Assembly: GCF_011009555.1 (NCBI RefSeq)
Contig: NZ_QXHD01000004.1
Location: 7,133,302 to 7,197,301, forward strand
Source: Adonisia turfae CCMR0081
Lineage (GTDB): Bacteria > Cyanobacteriota > Cyanobacteriia > Phormidesmidales > Phormidesmidaceae
Direction: 5' to 3'
Length of the DNA: 64,000 nt
The notes beneath the pieces are model-generated. The model was not told where the DNA came from, ran no database searches, and saw only the letters and a program-made list of their open reading frames with translations. Shown piece after piece: positions 28,803-38,155 of this stretch; the first letter of the stretch is position 1, and the number at the start of each line of letters is the position of its first letter. Made by a program: the position numbers and the translations under genes.

Positions 28803-29399
28803 TTACGTTATTGAGGGAGATTTTATTGGGGGCAATAATTTGCGGGGATGATTGCGATCGCGTCCCCAATTGCTCGGATTTTTGACGATATATCGCCGAA
28901 TATAATCAATTGATCTGTCGGCACGAATGATGTGTTCGTAGAACCGAGATTGCCATGCAAACCGAGAATACCCATTTTGGCGACACCATCGCGTTACCGA
29001 AGATTTATAGGACCGTACGATGGCACCTAAGGAACCTCGTTTTGGGGAAATCGCGGACATCTTCTGGGACAACGACGACCCCTCTTGTAGAGACCTTCCA
29101 TGGAAGGTCTCTACAAGAGGATTATCCAAACGACGTTCAATTATCAAAATTCCGTGGAGGTGATTGGGCATCACTACGTATTCATCAATTCGCACATTCT
29201 CACAATGGTCAGGAATCTCTTGCCAACACCGTTTTGCCATATGACCAATAGCTGAAAATTCCATAACACCATCCACTACATCACCGAAAAAACACTCCCG
29301 TTTTTTGGTGCATAGGGTCAAAAAATAACCACCTGCTCGTCTATAGTCCCTCTGCGGTAAACGCATGGAGGTACCCTTAAATCTGTTGCGATAAGCCAT
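28803..29399 (-). CDS. REP-associated tyrosine transposase (RAYT, Y1/IS200-like)
   Basis: About 198 residues. RAYT features are an HUH motif (PNHLHG near residue 83), a tyrosine motif RFYEHIIR, and RYIVKNPSNWG near the end. These proteins are single-strand nucleases thought to move or shape REP palindromes. In the variable linker after the HUH motif the reading frame runs straight through a 40-bp copy of the dispersed palindrome, giving the peptide LVETFHGRSLQE. Because the element is palindromic, both strands encode this peptide. The start at 29399 (MAYRNRF) is chosen for similarity to the family N-terminus. The catalytic residues look intact. Confidence 0.85.
   Translation of the reverse strand: MAYRNRFKGTSMRLPQRDYRRAGGYFLTLCTKKRECFFGDVVDGVMEFSAIGHMAKRCWQEIPDHCENVRIDEYVVMPNHLHGILIIERRLDNPLVETFHGRSLQEGSSLSQKMSAISPKRGSLGAIVRSYKSSVTRWCRQNGYSRFAWQSRFYEHIIRADRSIDYIRRYIVKNPSNWGRDRNHPRKLLPPIKSPSIT
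29081..29120. repeat. Dispersed palindrome inside the RAYT gene (copy 5)
   Basis: A perfect 40-bp palindrome centred on CCATGG between 29100 and 29101, with arms CCTCTTGTAGAGACCTTCC. It is inside the transposase coding sequence and keeps the frame open. AACGACG occurs just outside on both sides (29071-29077 and 29129-29135), which might mark a target duplication but is weak evidence. Confidence 0.9.
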
Positions 29400-29420
29400 C
29401 GTTAACATCACCAGGATCTC

Positions 29421-31580
29421 CTATTCATCTACCTTGGTGGTAAACCGGAAATACCCATAGGCATTGGTGGGAGTCCCTTGTCCAGTGGTATTCGGGAATG
29501 TGATCAACCCGGTCGGATCACCCGTTGTTCCCGTAATATCCACCACGACTACTTCATCGCTAGCGGTAGTACTAAACGAAGAGAGATTACAGGTGGGTGT
29601 CGCAGGCAGACTGTCCACCGTGGTCACCTCTCCCCGGTCGGTGGCCGTATCACTATCGTCAGTGAGATTGTAGGTGGTGCCGCCAATCACTAGCTCAATA
29701 TCGTTGCCGCCATACTGGCCAGTTACAAAACTCTGATTCGGCTGAATCCAGTCACAGATTCTCACGTCTTCCGCTGCACTATCTCCCGCATTGAGGAAAT
29801 AGACGGTGTATTCAATCTCATCACCGGGCTTTACTAGGCCTGCATCCAATTCACCCACTAGATAACCCGCTGGCCAATTGCTTTCGTCATCGGCAGAGTT
29901 AGCAACACCATCATTAACAATCTGGGTGAGGTCATGACTGTCATTAGGATTGGTGGTGAGCCCATTAATGGCAGTGATGCGTTTAACCAGAACAACATCT
30001 GGATTAGTTGATACTGCTGTCGTCGTAATCTCAGTACAATCATCCACCGCTGACGTATTCGGATCATCCGATACCCCCGAACCCGTATTTCCACTGGTCG
30101 CTCCGGTATAATCAATGCTCGCCTGGTTACAGACCAATTCCCCTGCTGTCGCTGTCACTGTCACATCAAAGGTCATTGTCACCGAGTCATTAATATTGAC
30201 CTGCCCCCCCTGGGATGCATTAGCCCCCGTCCCCACACGAAAGATCACATTACTGCCATCAAATTCCGCTTCGTCATCCCCGGAACCATCAGTTTTTGTT
30301 ACACCATTAATTTTCAAAGACCCCGGCACAAAAGTAGTTCCCGTCGGGATCGCGTCCGTAATCACCGTATTTGTAGAATTGTCATTCCCCGTGTTGGTTA
30401 CCGAAATGGTGTAAGGCATCGTATCGCCTGTGGTGTAGGTTGTTGAGGGAGTTGTTTTCTCAAACTGGGTGACCAAATTGGGCTCAAACACCTCTACAGC
30501 AAAGAAATAGGCGAGAGGCCAGATACCATCTCCTTGACTTTCTAAGGTCAGGTCAATACTTGTGGCATTGGTAGGGATTACGTTATTCGTTTGGTTCCAG
30601 ATAGTCAGATCTAAATAGTCAATATCAATGACCATGTTGTAGGGGGCATTGGGGGTTCGGCTAGTCACATGGTTACCAAATTTAGAAATTGTGCCATTGA
30701 AGAAGTTATTGGCTGGGTTCAGGCTATCCGTAATATTGTTATTGTTGATATGCAGGAAATCATCTGGTTGGTCCACTTCTCCATCGTTAGCAATGGCCCC
30801 CATAAAAACATCAAACCCTGGAGTAGGTGGAGTTCGGATACCAGTTAAGTTAAATGTTTTAAGACTGTTACGAACCACATCGTGGCCATCGAAGATAGAG
30901 ATATTACGAATTGGTTGAGTCGAATCTTCATAGACCACTACAATCGACCAACCTGCATTGGGATAGGTAAATCCTGCACCCGTATTAGATTGAACGTTTG
31001 CGACAGTATAGGTGCCATTACCTGCCCCTTGAACTAGAGTTGTAATGTCTGCGAAAGCTCCGTAGGTATGCCAGGAACCAAAGTCAGTACGGTCGTTTTG
31101 ATCGTCAGCAGTAATTGTTTGATAGGTACCGCTGCCCGGAATTTGCAGTGACACTTGGTTAAATCCAGTCAGGTTAGGAGCTGGAGTTGTGCCAAATCCT
31201 TCCAGACTGCCCCCCCAATAAAGAGCTGCAAACTGCACATTTGCCCCGGCAGGAATATTTAATTCTGCTGCACTGGAGTTAAAGGTGGAGCCATTACTAT
31301 CGATATCCAGCATCTGCATGGCTAAGCCGCCATTATTATTGCCTCTTGTGCCGTTGGCAAGACCATCTGCACAGGAGGCGTTGTTGCGATCGCAAATCAC
31401 TGACGCATTACCAATCGCTTCAATATTGCCAGATAGTTCAGTATTGTAGCGCTGGTCAAAATTAGGATACGAGGGATTAGCAAGGGCCTTGGTAGGAATA
31501 CCGACCATGAGGAGAAATAAACTAGCGGTTAATTTAACCGAAGTGCTTGGGGATAAATATTTAAGAACAGAATGTGACAT
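29421..31580 (-). CDS. Secreted DUF11-type surface protein E
   Basis: 719 residues with a signal peptide (about 15-35, ending KALA) and an AGGAGA site upstream. Residues about 45-370 form a single domain with FAALYWGGSLEG, TFGSW-like strands and NAGWSIVVVYED, a pattern seen at the N-terminus of DUF11 proteins. Residues about 370-510 are a DUF11 repeat (VTQFEKTTPSTTYTTGDTMP, then TFVPGSLKINGV). Residues 529-719 are the shared C-terminal domain, nearly the same as in the giant protein at 18329. Six cysteines occur in pairs, two of them in the C-terminal domain. It is 10-22 bases upstream of the RAYT start and in the same orientation. Confidence 0.85.
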   Translation of the reverse strand: MSHSVLKYLSPSTSVKLTASLFLLMVGIPTKALANPSYPNFDQRYNTELSGNIEAIGNASVICDRNNASCADGLANGTRGNNNGGLAMQMLDIDSNGSTFNSSAAELNIPAGANVQFAALYWGGSLEGFGTTPAPNLTGFNQVSLQIPGSGTYQTITADDQNDRTDFGSWHTYGAFADITTLVQGAGNGTYTVANVQSNTGAGFTYPNAGWSIVVVYEDSTQPIRNISIFDGHDVVRNSLKTFNLTGIRTPPTPGFDVFMGAIANDGEVDQPDDFLHINNNNITDSLNPANNFFNGTISKFGNHVTSRTPNAPYNMVIDIDYLDLTIWNQTNNVIPTNATSIDLTLESQGDGIWPLAYFFAVEVFEPNLVTQFEKTTPSTTYTTGDTMPYTISVTNTGNDNSTNTVITDAIPTGTTFVPGSLKINGVTKTDGSGDDEAEFDGSNVIFRVGTGANASQGGQVNINDSVTMTFDVTVTATAGELVCNQASIDYTGATSGNTGSGVSDDPNTSAVDDCTEITTTAVSTNPDVVLVKRITAINGLTTNPNDSHDLTQIVNDGVANSADDESNWPAGYLVGELDAGLVKPGDEIEYTVYFLNAGDSAAEDVRICDWIQPNQSFVTGQYGGNDIELVIGGTTYNLTDDSDTATDRGEVTTVDSLPATPTCNLSSFSTTASDEVVVVDITGTTGDPTGLITFPNTTGQGTPTNAYGYFRFTTKVDE

Positions 31581-31721
31581 TAGCTAAAAATCTCCTCGGT
31601 ATATCCTAGACGCATAGCGTCATCCTGGAATAACAAGTTCAGAGTTGTTAGGACCAGTAAATAATTAATGCTTGAGTTGTTCACAGCCAGTAGCCTAAGT
31701 ACAATGCTGCCTTTAGGCGAA

Positions 31722-33839
31722 CTACTGCTCTATTTGCAGATCATTCTCTTGATCCACAAAGGTAATTTCCACACCTCGGACATCGCTGAACACAAACTCC
31801 ACCCGGCGATTGCGTGCATAGTTCACCCGGTCAATTTCCTCCACTAAAAGTTCAGTCTCTCCAAAGGACCGAATCGTCATCCGTTCAGGGGCAATTCCTT
31901 TTTGCATCAGATATCGTCGTGCATTATTTGCCCGACGTCGAGCCAGGTCCTGGTTATAGGCCACGCTTGCCCGAGAATCAGTATGCCCGTGCAAATCAAC
32001 AACTATCGATGGGTATTGCTGCATTACCTCAGCAATTTGGTCTAAAATTACCGCGCTATTCGGGTTGATGGAGTCTTCGTCAAGACCATAGTGAACATTG
32101 CGAGGAACTTGGAGGCGGATGATTTCGGGTTCAGGTGCGGGGGGGGCAGGTGGTGCCGGAGGAGCTGGTGCAATCGTGCATTCAACACTCTTCGCAGCCA
32201 CTGATCCCATACGGTTGGGGCGAGTTGGATTGGTTTCGCCTAGGGCAACGACTGTGGTGTTGAGGGCAGGCTCAGAGGTACCGTAGTTAGGATCAGTGGA
32301 AATACCGCTGATCACATCGCCAGGTTGTAGGTCCGCTGAGGGATAGCTAAATGTTCCCGCCTCATCTACACTGAACGTCGCCAATGGTGTTGTCAGAGGA
32401 CCATATTCGCCTGTATTACCTCGGGTGAGATAGAGCTGTACCGTGGAACCAATATCGGCTTTACCCTGGATCACCACCTGACCATCAATGACAAAGAACT
32501 CAGGACTATCAAACTGGGGAGGATTGATAGCACTATTACCCGTATCTCGCCGCCGCTGATTGGAATCTCGTAGTGGGTTGGGGCCATCTCCCCGCTGAAA
32601 GTCTTGCACACCTCGATTACGACGGGTATTGAGGTCAATACTCAAACCTTCCAGATTTTCAAAACGATTGTTCTCGATCACATTACGCTGGCTGTGGGTA
32701 GTGCCCCCTTGGCTGAAGGCAGTAACCACCACACCAGGTCCTTTTTGGTTCGCGATTTGATTATCCACCACCCGGTGATCATTACCCATCAGGTAAATAG
32801 CCGCCCTTCTCAGGCGTTGACCATTAAAGCGAATGTCGTTGTTGCTAATCTCTACGGCACCCTGGGGTTTAAACAGGAATATACCACTACCGTCATTGCC
32901 ACACATCAAGTTGCCACTAATGAGACTATTATCAATGTGACCTTCTAGGCGAATGGCATCGGGCATACCCGCTAAACCATTGTTGACAATCAGGTTTTCA
33001 ACAACTTCTAAGTTCTCAGCCCGAGCCCCTGTAATCACTCCACTGCCATCGTGGTAGGAAATACGATTATGGCGCAGTTTCACCCCCTGACTGTTAAATA
33101 CGGATACCCCAAAGGCAGAGGGTTGTTCAGGTACCGTATTATCCGTAGGAATACCAATCCAGTTTTGCTCAATGACAATACCCTGGGGCGGATGATTCTC
33201 ATCGTAAAAGGAGAAGTTGCTAGCCGGAATATGTTGCTGGCTAATATCCGGTGGTGGTAGTTCGTGGGCAATAAAAATATCTGCCGGTGGAGTAGATTCA
33301 GTGGCCCTATGCTGTGATGTAAATCCATATAAACTTAGCCCTCGAATGGTTATATTGTCAGCAACGATAGTTAAGCCCCGAAAGACTTCAGCGTTATCCG
33401 CAGAAGTAATTTCCACCACTGGGATTGCTACTAAAATTTCTGCTGTGGTTGATTTGGTGGCATCGTAACCAGGCTGAGTGGTGCCATCAATGACAAGGCC
33501 AGGCTGAGCTAAAACTGGTAAAAGTGACTGTAATTCAATAGTTGTGTTGCCTACAGGTAGATCAAAAGCAATGAGTGAATTACCAGAACTCGGGGTTACT
33601 TGTTGCTGTTCTGCGGCACTGAGATCGGCTAAGTTGAGGGTGCCGTTGGTAATTGCGATCGCTTCTCGTAATGTCAGCTGCTCATCGGGAGTAATTGGCC
33701 CATCCTGAGAGCTATTAACCGTAGCCTGTACTATAGGAAAATCAAACGCGACTGAGGTTTCAGCAACGGCAGTAGTTGCTGTCACTGTTGTTAACAGAAA
33801 AGCAGTGGCTAAGGTACGAATAGATTTTTGATAGGTCAT
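31722..33839 (-). CDS. Beta-helix / OmpA-domain fusion (peptidoglycan-anchored)
   Basis: 705 residues. A signal peptide (about 8-26, ending AVAE) is followed by a right-handed parallel beta-helix (residues about 90-410) with repeating short motifs such as IEQNWIGIP, LRHNRISYHD, VVENLIVNN, LISGNLMC and VENNRFENL. Then a beta domain, a proline-alanine linker (APPAPPAPP, with C8 on the coding strand), and at residues about 585-690 an OmpA-like domain with LHGHTDSRASVAYN and RRANNARRYL, carrying the Asp and Arg that bind peptidoglycan. It should tether a beta-helical stalk to the wall. It is 140 bases downstream of the barrel gene and probably belongs to the same operon. Confidence 0.85.
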   Translation of the reverse strand: MTYQKSIRTLATAFLLTTVTATTAVAETSVAFDFPIVQATVNSSQDGPITPDEQLTLREAIAITNGTLNLADLSAAEQQQVTPSSGNSLIAFDLPVGNTTIELQSLLPVLAQPGLVIDGTTQPGYDATKSTTAEILVAIPVVEITSADNAEVFRGLTIVADNITIRGLSLYGFTSQHRATESTPPADIFIAHELPPPDISQQHIPASNFSFYDENHPPQGIVIEQNWIGIPTDNTVPEQPSAFGVSVFNSQGVKLRHNRISYHDGSGVITGARAENLEVVENLIVNNGLAGMPDAIRLEGHIDNSLISGNLMCGNDGSGIFLFKPQGAVEISNNDIRFNGQRLRRAAIYLMGNDHRVVDNQIANQKGPGVVVTAFSQGGTTHSQRNVIENNRFENLEGLSIDLNTRRNRGVQDFQRGDGPNPLRDSNQRRRDTGNSAINPPQFDSPEFFVIDGQVVIQGKADIGSTVQLYLTRGNTGEYGPLTTPLATFSVDEAGTFSYPSADLQPGDVISGISTDPNYGTSEPALNTTVVALGETNPTRPNRMGSVAAKSVECTIAPAPPAPPAPPAPEPEIIRLQVPRNVHYGLDEDSINPNSAVILDQIAEVMQQYPSIVVDLHGHTDSRASVAYNQDLARRRANNARRYLMQKGIAPERMTIRSFGETELLVEEIDRVNYARNRRVEFVFSDVRGVEITFVDQENDLQIEQ

Positions 33840-33919
33840 GGCTCTGGCATCCGAAGCATTAAAGAAGAGAAAATAGAAGATGATTTAGGCCTAAGTATTG
33901 ATTAGGTTGTTCCATTTAA

Positions 33920-33937
33920 TTCCCTCCCAGGAGGGAA
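33920..33937. repeat. Hairpin between barrel and OmpA-fusion genes
   Basis: TTCCCTCC and GGAGGGAA pair around a two-base loop in the 140-base gap between two same-strand genes. It could modulate read-through or processing of a shared transcript. No T run follows. Confidence 0.4.
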
Positions 33938-33979
33938 GAAGATATTGGCCTGCGTATTGAGGAATTACAGCACTCAGTT

Positions 33980-36900
33980 TCATAGCGCTTGCCCATCAAT
34001 AGAGAGCTGCCCTGCATCTGTTTCGCTATTGTCTGTTTCGCTATTATCAGGTGAAGCCTCAGATACGTCTTCCTCCGTTGGCTCCTCCATGGATTCAGGG
34101 GCCTCGAAAGATGCTTCCTCTACTGCCTGTTCACCTGGAAAGATGATGTCGGTGGTATCTTCAAAGAAGATAATCGGTTCCTCAGATTCCAAGGCAGATT
34201 CCTGTTGTTGTTCTGGGGCAATGTCTTGCAAGCCAAAGCCATCGAATAGGCTATTAATCTTGGCTGACACACCTATATAAAAACCACTGGCTGTGCGATT
34301 TACACCAAAGTCGTCATCGTAGGCACCGCCACCACTGTAGCCTCCATAGATGCGCATATCAGGTGTGGGATAATAACCTGCTTCGAGGGCATAGCCAATC
34401 TCACTGTAGTCTCCAAGACCACCAAACCATCGGGCTTCACCACTAATATCCCAGCTGTACCCTAACCGATACGTCGCCCTCATCTGAGCTAAGTGTAAGT
34501 TGTTGTTAGAAACAAAGTCACCGCCCACATCTGCTGGTAGATTAATTCGGGTCTGGGTTGTGCGGAAGGCATATTTGCCGTAGAGTTCCCAACGCCAGTT
34601 GGGGGTATAGAGGGCTTCTGCTGAGAATAAATGTTCAGAGGTATCAATGCTGCGACCAAATAGAGCGTTAGTGGGTAACGTGTTGGGGTTGATGCGATGC
34701 TCGTAACGGAGTAAGGCATTAAATCGGTCGTCGTTAGGGTCACGATATGCTAAACCCAGTTTCAGGTTGCTGGTGGTGCCAATGTTGCTGATGCGCTGGT
34801 TTGCAGCTCTATTCAGTTGATAATTGAACAGAGCGCTGACGGCTGGTGTTAATCGTCCTATCGCTGAGGCATTGAGAACGGTATTGGTGCCCTGGGAAGA
34901 GTCACGGTGCTCAAAGCGGGCGCTGGCTTGTAGGTCTGGGTTGTCTGTATAGGATAGTCCAACACTATAGGTATTAGCATTGATGGTGCCGAGGGATGAG
35001 CCACCTGTACCTACAGCAAAGGGCTGACTAAATTGAGACCCTGCGGCTGTACCACCGAAGATGCTATTAAACGTGCGTTCGTAGCCTAAATCAAGCCGTA
35101 ATCCAGGGGCTAGATTAAAGCCATGCTCAATTCCGACAGCTCCACCCAGGTGTTGTCCATCGATGCTGCTAAAGCGTCCTCGCAGTGTGGTGTCTTGGCC
35201 CAAGGCATGTTCTCCAGAGAGATCAACAATGGTGTAGGAGTCGCGATCGCTAAAGCCATTGTCACCATAAAAGATTTGTCCCAATCCCAAATTAATGCCA
35301 GGCATCACTTCCCAATCGAGACCAAAATAGGTGCGACTTGGGTAAAGCGGATCGCTATCGGAGGAGAGATTCAGCTCATTTTGGGCACGCAGTGTTAACT
35401 TATCGGTTAAATGGGTGGTTAGTCGGGTACGCAGTTGATCGGAACTAGCGCTTAAGCGATCGGGGTTAGTGCGGTCGGTGCGATCGCGATGAATCCAATC
35501 AAACTCCAGATTGCTATTACCTAGCCGCTGTGCCAGACCTAATGAATAAGTGGTGAGTGAGTTATCCACCCGTCTGCCGGGTACCGGGTCTTGGCCTGGT
35601 TCTAACAAATCTTCGAGATTGATTAATGGCCGCGGTGCTACCCCATCGTTATCTTCATGGTCAAACTGGGCACGAATCGTCGTATTTCTGCTGACTTTGA
35701 AATTAGCTTGGGCACCGTATCGGGTTTGTCCGGGCACAAAGCTAGTGGTGGCAGCGTTGGTAAAGCCTGAATCAGTAGAACGCCAATAGGCCCGACCATT
35801 TAACCAGTCACCCACTGTGCCATCTAACTCGACGCGATAGGCAGAACCACTAATGGGACCAGACAGGTCAAAATCACTTTCTGAATGGGCAATCTCCGCC
35901 ACCAGACGACTGCTTTCTCCCAGGGAGAACTGGGCATCGGCACCAAATAAGGTAAAGTCTCGATTTCCCTGGTTTTCTCGCAGATAGGATGCGCCGAACC
36001 AGGATTCTTGATTGAGTGTACGATCAAAATTGTACTGTAGTCGCCCAGCCAGAATATTAGTATCTGTGTCGTCCCCTTCAAACTGATAGGTGACCACAAT
36101 GCGGCGTAACAACACTGTACCAAATTCACCAATTGCCGTTTGGGTGACTGGATCGTCAAATAACAGAGTGCCGCGATCATAGTCGATATCATAATCTGTG
36201 TTGCGATAGAGCCGCTCTCGATCGACAATGGTACCAGGTCGATCGAGTTCTTCGGTTTCGATATAGACTTGTTCACTACCGGAAATGACTAGCCGCCGTG
36301 AGAGGAAATAAAGACCACTGGTGCCATCTGGAGCAATCGTATCGCGTTGGAATCCTTCAACATTGTCGCCATACAGACCGGTAATGGCCAGATCACCCAG
36401 GTTATAGTTCAGCTTAAAACCATGGAGCTGTCGGGAGGTAGAGGTAAATAGCTGGGATGAGTTAGCAAACTCTTCGGTGTTGTAGTCCCCCCACATAATG
36501 TAGTCAGCAGTTGCACCTTCGACCGGTGATGTTCGTTCTAAACGCAGGTACAAATTGTCGGTGGAAGGGGTGGTAACATCCAGTGTGGAGTCATCACCGT
36601 AGACAGGGTAAAGATTACTACAGCTGCCTGAACTTTGACGGAAAAGAGCTGTTTCTCCACGACAATCTTCATTCAAAGGTCGATCGCTATTAAAGGCCCC
36701 CGTCAACAACCATTCACCCAGGTTCCCCATGGTAAAGAGAGAAGCGTCTAGATCGAGGCTGTAGTCGTTATCTCCATCTGGGGGCAAGAAATCTCGCAGA
36801 CTGCTGTGGAAGTTAGTACCCCGTGCCCCCCATCTCAGGTCAACAATACCGGTGGCAATACTGGGGCGTTGGGGAGTGATAAACTGCACCTGGTTAAAGG

Positions 36901-38155
36901 CTTCCAGACCATTGGTGGTGGCTTGTAGTTGGACCATATGGGATTCCAGCGATGATTGTAACTCTGCTGAAAAGCGTCCACCTTTGGCTTCTACCTGGAA
37001 CCCTGGCTGATCCGGGGCATGGTCTACACCGACAAATTCACCATCAGTCGATTCAAGAGTAACAATTGCATCCCAGTGAGAGACATTGCCATGGCTGTCA
37101 ATTAAGCGACCTTGTAGTGTAGCCGTCGATCGCCCATCGGCTGGAATCTGAGACTCCCGAGAGCGAAGCGTCATCTCTACCGGAGCACCTCTGACCTCTA
37201 CATCAGTCGACTGTAATATGCTCCCATCACTAGGATGCACTACTGTGATCGTATTGTTACCCTCTGCCAGGGCAACACCATACCAGGTCTGGGTGACTAG
37301 ACCTGTAGTGGGGTTAGACTCTGTCCGACCAATGAGATCGTTGCTAACTGTCTGAGCATTTACCTGTAACTGAATATCAGCCGTGGCTGGAAAGCGAACA
37401 ATAACTGTGATTGCAGGGACATCTACAACGCTGCCCACCGTTGGATTTAAGATTTCAATCTGATCGCTAGAAACAGCTTGGGATAGATCTGGGCTAGGTC
37501 CAAGCAGATCTTCTATATCCGCCGATTGTTCTGATACAGTCACATTTGTTTCAGGGGGCGTTGGAGAAAATAGCTCAGGTTCAATGGTCTCAGGTGTCTC
37601 CGTAAAAGATGGTTTCGCTTCAACGGAAGGTGAGGTTGAAAATTGTGGTCTAATTGGGGTTAGGGATGGAGGAGATTCAATGTTTATGCTTTGGGCCTCT
37701 ATCACCGACTGCGTTGGTGACTCTGCTGATTGCTCGTCTGATTCCTGGTCATCTGACCCCTGGTTATCAGCCAGCACTGTAGGCGAGATCTCAGGGGAGG
37801 ATAAGTTAGAAAACTGAGGAATGCCCGAGGTTAATGATGGAAAGACTAATGTGGCTGTGTCACCGCTTTCTGTAGCTGTACTGCGAAGAGATAGTCCGAG
37901 CAGATCAGGACCTGTTTTGAAGGATGAGAACTTTGGCTCTAAAAATGTTTCAGAACCTGCTGTGTTTGGTATATCTCCATGGAGAGAGATAGCCGTAAAA
38001 CTGCTAGGAATAGCTTCATAAGATGAATTAGGTGAAACAGGCTCAGGTATATCCTGGGAGGCATAGGCCCAACTATCAACGGATACTGCTGATAAGGCAA
38101 CTGAGCTAGCTAAAACGCTCCAATAATAAACTTTAGGGTGGCGAGTTAATGACAT
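33980..38155 (-). CDS. Large outer-membrane beta-barrel candidate with Ig-like N-terminus
   Basis: 1391 residues. Signal peptide about 1-31 (ending SWAYA), a Ser/Pro/Glu-rich disordered stretch about 33-230, an Ig-like fold about 231-323 (EILNPTVGSVVDVPAIT), and an invasin/Big1-like fold about 326-425 (SQIPADGRSTATLQGRL). A long barrel region (about 430-1310) has recurring amphipathic strands such as LGDLAITGLYGDNVEG and LNLSSDSDPLYPSRTYFG. A 75-residue acidic tail (EEPTEEDVSEASPD) ends it. Strong candidates for a family are outer-membrane proteins found beside DUF11 proteins in other bacteria; the barrel size (many tens of strand-like segments) would suit an export or display port. It overlaps the 515-residue gene by one base (TAATG), so the two are translated together. 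Confidence 0.8.
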   Translation of the reverse strand: MSLTRHPKVYYWSVLASSVALSAVSVDSWAYASQDIPEPVSPNSSYEAIPSSFTAISLHGDIPNTAGSETFLEPKFSSFKTGPDLLGLSLRSTATESGDTATLVFPSLTSGIPQFSNLSSPEISPTVLADNQGSDDQESDEQSAESPTQSVIEAQSINIESPPSLTPIRPQFSTSPSVEAKPSFTETPETIEPELFSPTPPETNVTVSEQSADIEDLLGPSPDLSQAVSSDQIEILNPTVGSVVDVPAITVIVRFPATADIQLQVNAQTVSNDLIGRTESNPTTGLVTQTWYGVALAEGNNTITVVHPSDGSILQSTDVEVRGAPVEMTLRSRESQIPADGRSTATLQGRLIDSHGNVSHWDAIVTLESTDGEFVGVDHAPDQPGFQVEAKGGRFSAELQSSLESHMVQLQATTNGLEAFNQVQFITPQRPSIATGIVDLRWGARGTNFHSSLRDFLPPDGDNDYSLDLDASLFTMGNLGEWLLTGAFNSDRPLNEDCRGETALFRQSSGSCSNLYPVYGDDSTLDVTTPSTDNLYLRLERTSPVEGATADYIMWGDYNTEEFANSSQLFTSTSRQLHGFKLNYNLGDLAITGLYGDNVEGFQRDTIAPDGTSGLYFLSRRLVISGSEQVYIETEELDRPGTIVDRERLYRNTDYDIDYDRGTLLFDDPVTQTAIGEFGTVLLRRIVVTYQFEGDDTDTNILAGRLQYNFDRTLNQESWFGASYLRENQGNRDFTLFGADAQFSLGESSRLVAEIAHSESDFDLSGPISGSAYRVELDGTVGDWLNGRAYWRSTDSGFTNAATTSFVPGQTRYGAQANFKVSRNTTIRAQFDHEDNDGVAPRPLINLEDLLEPGQDPVPGRRVDNSLTTYSLGLAQRLGNSNLEFDWIHRDRTDRTNPDRLSASSDQLRTRLTTHLTDKLTLRAQNELNLSSDSDPLYPSRTYFGLDWEVMPGINLGLGQIFYGDNGFSDRDSYTIVDLSGEHALGQDTTLRGRFSSIDGQHLGGAVGIEHGFNLAPGLRLDLGYERTFNSIFGGTAAGSQFSQPFAVGTGGSSLGTINANTYSVGLSYTDNPDLQASARFEHRDSSQGTNTVLNASAIGRLTPAVSALFNYQLNRAANQRISNIGTTSNLKLGLAYRDPNDDRFNALLRYEHRINPNTLPTNALFGRSIDTSEHLFSAEALYTPNWRWELYGKYAFRTTQTRINLPADVGGDFVSNNNLHLAQMRATYRLGYSWDISGEARWFGGLGDYSEIGYALEAGYYPTPDMRIYGGYSGGGAYDDDFGVNRTASGFYIGVSAKINSLFDGFGLQDIAPEQQQESALESEEPIIFFEDTTDIIFPGEQAVEEASFEAPESMEEPTEEDVSEASPDNSETDNSETDAGQLSIDGQAL

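Noticed and set aside
28955-29251. A 98-codon plus-strand frame in the transposase region
   Set aside because: It is antisense to the transposase; the peptide it shares with it comes only from the palindrome.
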